From assembly GCA_002358965.1 (NCBI GenBank), contig DEPW01000126.1, forward strand, positions 447 through 11,563: a stretch of 11,117 bases of DNA, written 5' to 3'. Each line of letters begins with the position of its first letter. Positions within the stretch are counted from its first letter, which is position 1. The stretch is from Bacteroidales bacterium UBA3382. Lineage in GTDB: Bacteria; Bacteroidota; Bacteroidia; Bacteroidales; UBA932. The notes under the pieces are model-generated. The model made no database searches. It worked only from the letters and a program-made list of their open reading frames with translations, and was not told the origin of the DNA. Both the position numbers and the translations under genes were made by a program. Of the stretch, positions 7,463-11,117 are shown in pieces.

Positions 7463-8113
7463 CTACATGCTACGGCAAAGCGAAAGCTCCTTCACTATGG
7501 CGGCCACAACCTTTTCGACCGCCTCGCGGCCACAGGAAGTGTCGATGATCCATTCAGCCCTGGACAGATCGACCGGAGGCTGGTTCGAAATGCGCGCAAG
7601 CACCTCGTCACGCCCGACACCGTCCCTTCGCATCACCCGCTCGATACGCAGTTCCAAAGGCGCATCGACATAAAGCACCTTATCGGCCATAGGAGCCAGC
7701 ACGGGCTTGGAAAGGAATATGGCGGATTCGATTATCACAAAAGGCGGCGCAGGCCGGCCTGAACGGGAGGCATCCTCGCGCACAGAGCGTTTCCAGCCAT
7801 CAAAATCCTTCATTACGGCCGGGAATACCGCCGCTTCGACCCTGGAAAGCATGTGAGGATCGGAAAAAATCATCGAAGCCAGACGCTTTTTCGACAGGCG
7901 GCCGTCTGACGAAATGACCGAATCTCCTGCTATCACCCGGATCTGCTCCAACAATCCGGCATCCGTATCGTACAATGCCTTGGTCCTGCTGTCCGAATCG
8001 TAGACCGGGATACCGTGCAGAGCCGAAAAAATGTCGCAGACATAGCTCTTGCCCGCCCCTATCCCGCCGGTCACGGCAAGCACATGTCCGCACATATCGG
8101 AAAAATCACTCAT
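7463..8113 (-). CDS. coaE: dephospho-CoA kinase
   Basis: This 216-residue enzyme phosphorylates the ribose 3'-OH of dephospho-CoA with ATP, the last step of CoA synthesis. The P-loop is GGIGAGKS (16-23). It is followed by the family's VYDSD segment, where the Asp helps catalysis, then a Walker-B-like strand VIIESAIF and the lid region 'RIERVMRRDG', 'RISNQPP'. Length is close to the usual 200-210. The start codon overlaps the end of ybbR by 8 bases (ATGAGTGA), so translation is probably coupled. Met7 at 8095 is an alternative start that would lie 10 bases after the ybbR stop. The gene is the last of the nusB-yajC-ybbR-coaE cluster, an order I know from other Bacteroidota. Confidence 0.93.
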   Translation of the reverse strand: MSDFSDMCGHVLAVTGGIGAGKSYVCDIFSALHGIPVYDSDSRTKALYDTDAGLLEQIRVIAGDSVISSDGRLSKKRLASMIFSDPHMLSRVEAAVFPAVMKDFDGWKRSVREDASRSGRPAPPFVIIESAIFLSKPVLAPMADKVLYVDAPLELRIERVMRRDGVGRDEVLARISNQPPVDLSRAEWIIDTSCGREAVEKVVAAIVKELSLCRSM

Positions 8114-9074
8114 GTTCGATGAAATCGACGACTGCCGGATGAAAACGATAAGACAATATGCCGTCCGGGGCCGAGAAAAGCCTTACGGGCATCTCCATTC
8201 CGCTCAACTTGGATATGTCATTGTAATCTATACCTGCGGAAAATCCCGCATCGTCCGGCATCTGGTACGGAAACGGCACACGGTAAACTATCGTCACTTT
8301 GGACGGGAGCAGTATCGCCCTCTCTCCTGAGGGCATATTGATTACGGACAGATCCACGGGGGCCGTCAGCTCGACATATCTCGAGACGGATATGGTATAA
8401 TGTACCATTTTTTCGGAAAGCCTCACACCGGAAGGAACGGACAACTGGACCACCCCCTCGCGGTCCGCATCCAGACTCTCGGCGTAGACGGATTCGGTAT
8501 TGACATAGTTTATCCTCGAAAGGTCGGAAGCCGGACCGTAGACGAGTACGGAATCCGGTTCTACAACCACTTCCCCTACCTGCATGTATTGCGGGCTGCA
8601 TGAAACATTCGCATTCGGGACTACCGGCACTTTCTTGTATTCCTCTTTAGGAAAACGGAATTCGAGCCTGCTTGTCACGAAATACTCCAGCTCTATGTTC
8701 TGCAAGCCGACAGACGGCATGAGCTCGCGCATCGTATCTTCCGTAAGATAGAAGAGTTCGTCATCGGTAGCGGACTTCTTCCAAAGTTCGGGAGCGACTT
8801 CGATGGTTATCGGGACAGACTTGTAGATCCGTCTGCGGATGATATAGAAACCGCTCGATTTCCCTCTCATGATGAGGGTCGCCGAAGTCGACGAACGGTC
8901 GGAATGGCCGTTTATCTGCGATTTGGCCACAAGCTCGTACTCCAGAAAAGCGGAATACTCTCCCGAAAGCGTGTATATCAGCCATACCACAAAGGCCAAA
9001 AGGAGGGATACCGACAATATCTGCCAGTCCCTCCTCGCTTTGTTTCCGAATCTCTTTTTAAGATTCTCAAGCAT
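8106..9074 (-). CDS. ybbR: YbbR/CdaR-like domain membrane protein
   Basis: This 322-residue protein has a short basic cytoplasmic N-terminus, one membrane helix (about 17-36, rich in L, V and W) and a long extracytoplasmic region. The YbbR signature appears as 'VEPDSVLVYGPASDLSRINYV', here shown in part: DSVLVYGP then a hydrophobic strand. At least two YbbR-like beta repeats seem present, the second being degenerate. In Firmicutes, YbbR (CdaR) binds and controls the diadenylate cyclase CdaA; no cyclase gene is next to this one, so that role should not be assumed. It sits 11 bases after yajC and overlaps coaE by 8 bases, so it belongs to their operon. Function in Bacteroidota is not established to my knowledge. 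Confidence 0.82.
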   Translation of the reverse strand: MLENLKKRFGNKARRDWQILSVSLLLAFVVWLIYTLSGEYSAFLEYELVAKSQINGHSDRSSTSATLIMRGKSSGFYIIRRRIYKSVPITIEVAPELWKKSATDDELFYLTEDTMRELMPSVGLQNIELEYFVTSRLEFRFPKEEYKKVPVVPNANVSCSPQYMQVGEVVVEPDSVLVYGPASDLSRINYVNTESVYAESLDADREGVVQLSVPSGVRLSEKMVHYTISVSRYVELTAPVDLSVINMPSGERAILLPSKVTIVYRVPFPYQMPDDAGFSAGIDYNDISKLSGMEMPVRLFSAPDGILSYRFHPAVVDFIEHE

Positions 9075-9085
9075 TACCGGACCCG

Positions 9086-9415
9086 TTACCTCTGGGTGTC
9101 TGCCATATCCTTGACGACAGCCGCCTTGTCAACAAGTATCTTCACATTGGAATCGATCTCCACGATAAGCTTGTCATCCCTTACTTCGGATACGACACCG
9201 TAGATACCTCCTACCGTAACGATTTTGTCCCCCTTCTTCAAAGAAGCGCGGAACTGGTTGAGCTCTTTCTGTTTTTTCTGCTGAGGACGGAGCATGAAGA
9301 AATACATCACGACGAAGATGAGGGCTATCATCGCAATCGACATCCAAGCGCCGCCGCCCGACTCGCCGGCTCCCGAAGCAGCAGCCGAAGCGTCAAGTAA
9401 AATCAAAAAATTCAT
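9086..9415 (-). CDS. yajC: preprotein translocase subunit YajC
   Basis: This 109-residue membrane protein joins the SecDF complex, which assists Sec-dependent export. One membrane helix lies at about 25-42. It is followed by the family hallmark FFMLRPQQKKQKE and the conserved cytoplasmic GDKIVTVGGIYGVV. Length equals that of E. coli YajC (110). The residues before the helix are rich in Ala, Ser and Gly and probably lie in the periplasm. The ATG at 9415 is preceded by an A/T-rich leader, usual for start sites in Bacteroidota. secD and secF are not adjacent here, unlike in E. coli. Confidence 0.94.
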   Translation of the reverse strand: MNFLILLDASAAASGAGESGGGAWMSIAMIALIFVVMYFFMLRPQQKKQKELNQFRASLKKGDKIVTVGGIYGVVSEVRDDKLIVEIDSNVKILVDKAAVVKDMADTQR

Positions 9416-9473
9416 TTCAATAAAATATTTTGGTTAATTATTAAATAAATATCCGCCGCCGTACCGTACGCGC
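9416..9473 (-). promoter_or_regulatory. 58-base spacer between nusB and yajC
   Basis: Next to yajC about 40 bases are almost only A and T; next to nusB the sequence is G/C-rich. An 11-base interrupted palindrome, CGTAC-C-GTACG, lies at 9460-9470. Its arms are too close together to form a normal terminator hairpin, so if functional it would be a protein site. I find no exact TAnnTTTG on the minus strand, so yajC is probably read through from nusB, though a degenerate promoter in the A/T-rich half cannot be excluded. Confidence 0.3.
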
Positions 9474-10439
9474 CTAAAGGAGGCCTTTGCCGCTCTTTAC
9501 TATCGTCCCGTCCTCTATCCCCTTCTGGATCAGGGTATCAAGAAGTCCGTTCACAAACACCTTGCTGTTGGCCGTACTGTAATATTTGGAAATCTCGACA
9601 TACTCGTTTATGGTGACCTTGATAGGGATTCCCGGGAAAAGGATGGCTTCGGACAGTCCGAGCACTATCAACGCCGCATCCGTCGAAACGAGCCTGTCCG
9701 AATCCCAGTTCTTCGCGCTTTCGGTTATCATCTTGAAGAGCCTGTCGTAATTTGCCATGGCATATGAAAGCAGCCGGGTCACATAAGCCCGATCGTCATC
9801 TACCTGACCGTCTTTTTCCGCGTCGGCATCGCTCTGGAACAAAGCGGGGACAATGAAAGGCTCGCCTTTCTTCATCGCCTTAAGGGTCTTGACGATGCTG
9901 CCAAGCACATACCCGAGATCATCCATCCAGTATATCGACATGTCTTCGATGATCTGCTCTATCTCGGCGTTGTCCTCAAGCTCGTTTTCATATATGCTGA
10001 TGAACACATTGCAATCGTCCGCCAGAGAGCGCTCCGGATTCGCAAGGTACTCCTGGAAATATTCCCTCGAATATATGGTCCTGAGCAGCCGCCTGACGAT
10101 GGAGTCGTGTTCGGTCCACAGGAGTTTCTTCTTCTCGCACTGCCTGACGAAATCCGCATTGTTGCCGAGAATCTCCGTCACACGGTTGTCGAAAAACTTC
10201 GTATTAGGATTCAAGTCCTCTTCGGTCGGAAAGAATTTCTTCTTTCTCGCGGCAATCGACTCGCCTTCGGCATGCCTGAGGGCCCTTGCAAGATTCAGCA
10301 TGAATAGATAAAGCTCCTTGCATTTCTCGCACGAAAGGATCAATTCCTTCTCCGCGGAAATAATGGAATCAGCGCCCGAATATATATTGCCGTATAATAC
10401 TTTAAAGGCCTTAACGCGCAAAATACGTCTATTTAGCAT
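9474..10439 (-). CDS. nusB: transcription antitermination factor NusB (long Bacteroidota form)
   Basis: NusB binds boxA RNA with NusE (ribosomal protein S10) to prevent premature termination of rRNA transcription. The N-terminus starts LNRRILRVKAFKVLYG, like the family's opening 'R..AR..A...LY' helix. The canonical NusB core resumes at about 235-320: 'WDSDRL...DAALIVLGLSEAILFPGIPIKVTINEYVEISK', represented here by WDSDRL, GIPIKVTINEYVEISK and the final FVNGLLD helix. At 321 residues it is over twice the length of E. coli NusB (139). The middle 200 residues are a helical, charged insertion, normal for Bacteroidota NusB and of unknown use. The ATG at 10439 starts about 15 bases after a predicted transcript start. 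It heads the minus-strand cluster. Confidence 0.9.
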   Translation of the reverse strand: MLNRRILRVKAFKVLYGNIYSGADSIISAEKELILSCEKCKELYLFMLNLARALRHAEGESIAARKKKFFPTEEDLNPNTKFFDNRVTEILGNNADFVRQCEKKKLLWTEHDSIVRRLLRTIYSREYFQEYLANPERSLADDCNVFISIYENELEDNAEIEQIIEDMSIYWMDDLGYVLGSIVKTLKAMKKGEPFIVPALFQSDADAEKDGQVDDDRAYVTRLLSYAMANYDRLFKMITESAKNWDSDRLVSTDAALIVLGLSEAILFPGIPIKVTINEYVEISKYYSTANSKVFVNGLLDTLIQKGIEDGTIVKSGKGLL

Positions 10440-10524
10440 TACTTGTCAAATAAATTTTTGCAAATATAGTACTCTTATCAAGAAAATATTTAACTTCGCG
10501 AAGATTTAATTAATTTTTTTAGAA
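10440..10524. promoter_or_regulatory. divergent nusB / PUR-gene control region with palindrome
   Basis: This 85-base A/T-rich region must hold promoters for both directions. CTTCGCGAAG at 10494-10503 is a perfect 10-base palindrome, the only G/C-rich island here, and is flanked on both sides by ATTTAA as a direct repeat. For the plus strand, TAACTTCG (10491-10498) misses the -7 consensus by one base, overlaps the palindrome and would start transcription about 20 bases before the PUR-gene ATG, but no -33 element is visible. A TTAATTAA lies at 10506-10513. The palindrome could be an operator for the plus-strand gene, since it overlaps that possible promoter; this is inference. Confidence 0.4.
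10461..10468 (-). promoter_or_regulatory. -7 element of a nusB promoter
   Basis: Read on the minus strand, 10468 to 10461 is TATATTTG, an exact match to the Bacteroidota -7 element TAnnTTTG. Transcription would begin close to 10455, giving nusB a leader of about 15 bases. I do not see a clear TTTG at the expected -33 distance; the bases there are GTTAAA. The call therefore rests on one element plus its position. Confidence 0.45.
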
Positions 10525-10860
10525 ATGTATTTCGACGATATCGACAATGCCGGAATGACGGAGCGTAACGGAGATGATATATTTTCCAAGCCTGTAAGAG
10601 CCGGGAAGCGCACTTATTTTTTCGATGTGAAAGCCACCAAAGGCAATGATTACTACATCACTATCACGGAGAGCAAGCGCAAGCAGGATTTCGGCGGCAA
10701 GGCCATGTACGACAAGCACAAGATATTCCTGTACAAAGAGGATTTTGAAAAATTCGCCCAGGGTCTTGAAGAGGTCATCGAATTTATCCGCAACCTTAAA
10801 CCGGAACAGTCCGAACGGAAAGACGACAGTTTCTCCGATGTGGATTTTGACGAACTTTAA
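10525..10860 (+). CDS. PUR family DNA/RNA-binding protein (DUF3276)
   Basis: This 111-residue cytoplasmic protein resembles the small bacterial PUR-alpha-like proteins (DUF3276), found in Bacteroidota and in Borrelia, where BpuR binds DNA and RNA. The single PUR repeat runs from about 21 to 92: 'GKRTYFFDVKAT' followed by 'DYYITITESKR' forms the beta-sheet, and 'HKIFLYKEDFEKFAQGLEEVIEFI' gives the last strand and helix, shown here in short as HKIFLYKEDF. The PUR fold works as a dimer when only one repeat is present. The C-terminus is acidic (SDVDFDEL). Start is the ATG at 10525 after an A/T-rich leader. nadE starts 15 bases after its stop. Target nucleic acids in Bacteroidota are unknown to me. 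Confidence 0.85.
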   Translation: MYFDDIDNAGMTERNGDDIFSKPVRAGKRTYFFDVKATKGNDYYITITESKRKQDFGGKAMYDKHKIFLYKEDFEKFAQGLEEVIEFIRNLKPEQSERKDDSFSDVDFDEL

Positions 10861-10875
10861 TCTCCGCAAAGACAG

Positions 10876-11117
10876 ATGGAAGGCATAGGGAAGTTCGGTT
10901 ATATCAGGTCGGCGGCCGCCGCCCCCAAGGTCGAATTGGGGAATTGCGAAGCAAATGCGGAAAGGATTTCCGCGTTCATCGGACAGGCAGTCCGGTCGCG
11001 GGCCGCGCTGATCGTTTTCCCGGAACTTTCAGTCACCGGATATACTTGCGGCGACCTGTTTTACCAGGATACGCTGCTCATATCGGCCGAGAAGGCCTTA
11101 AAGCGCATAGCGGCGAA
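10876..11117 (+). CDS. nadE: glutamine-dependent NAD+ synthetase, N-terminal part (runs off the window)
   Basis: Eighty complete codons are visible. They begin MEGIGKFGYIRSAAAAPKVE and continue through FPELSVTGYTCGDLF. This is the nitrilase-type glutaminase domain found at the N-terminus of long NadE enzymes, which releases ammonia from glutamine to amidate nicotinate adenine dinucleotide. Glu50 in FPEL is the first residue of the Glu-Lys-Cys triad; the Lys, Cys and the synthetase domain lie beyond the edge. The 'TGYTCGDLF' wording is typical of NadE rather than of other nitrilases. It follows the PUR gene by 15 bases and has no promoter of its own that I can see. Confidence 0.88.
   Translation, partial: MEGIGKFGYIRSAAAAPKVELGNCEANAERISAFIGQAVRSRAALIVFPELSVTGYTCGDLFYQDTLLISAEKALKRIAA

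Noticed and set aside
9460..9470. CGTAC-C-GTACG as a nusB terminator
   Set aside because: The arms are separated by one base, so a usable hairpin loop cannot form, and the following minus-strand bases are not a clean T run.
1..11117. Mobile elements, CRISPR arrays, tRNA/rRNA genes, phage or defence modules
   Set aside because: I found no transposase, integrase, spaced repeats, cloverleaf-like segments or toxin/nuclease genes. All genes are recognisable housekeeping families with tight spacing.

Overview
The window looks like core chromosome of a member of the Bacteroidales (Bacteroidota) with roughly half G+C by eye. Four things suggest this: a promoter of the Bacteroidota type (TTTG, 20 bases, TAnnTTTG) instead of -35/-10 boxes and Shine-Dalgarno sites; a NusB of 321 residues carrying the long N-terminal extension of that phylum; a PUR/DUF3276 protein; and the ordered set nusB-yajC-ybbR-coaE. 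The family is not resolved; a Cryptobacteroides-like or Rikenellaceae-like gut bacterium would fit but is a guess.

Layout. Bases 1-102 are the 3' end of truA. A short leader with a possible terminator and a good Bacteroidota promoter follows. A tightly packed plus-strand operon then runs from about 196 to 7459: exbB, exbD, a TonB-like transducer, an RluB-type pseudouridine synthase, era, parC and aroK. Gaps are 3, 4, 2, -1, 25 and 16 bases. A minus-strand cluster, read from 10439 down to 7463, carries nusB, yajC, ybbR and coaE. It converges on aroK with only 3 bases between the stop codons. A divergent 85-base A/T-rich region (10440-10524) separates nusB from a plus-strand pair, a PUR/DUF3276 nucleic-acid-binding protein and nadE, which runs off the right edge.

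How the genes work together. ExbB, ExbD and the TonB-like protein form a proton-driven inner-membrane motor that powers outer-membrane transport or envelope maintenance. TruA, RluB, Era and NusB act in tRNA and rRNA modification, 30S maturation and rRNA transcription. ParC is the breakage-reunion subunit of topoisomerase IV. AroK, CoaE and NadE supply chorismate precursors, CoA and NAD. YajC belongs to the Sec translocon and YbbR is a membrane-anchored periplasmic protein.

I see no mobile element, CRISPR array, tRNA, rRNA or defence system, and no convincing new system. The features most worth a second look are the perfect-phase 48-bp tandem repeat coding an Arg/Gly/Asp-rich tail on the pseudouridine synthase, the orphan YbbR gene fused into the coaE operon, the terminator-less convergent aroK/coaE junction, and the nusB/PUR divergent control region with its palindrome. 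No stretch longer than about 95 bases lacks a gene.
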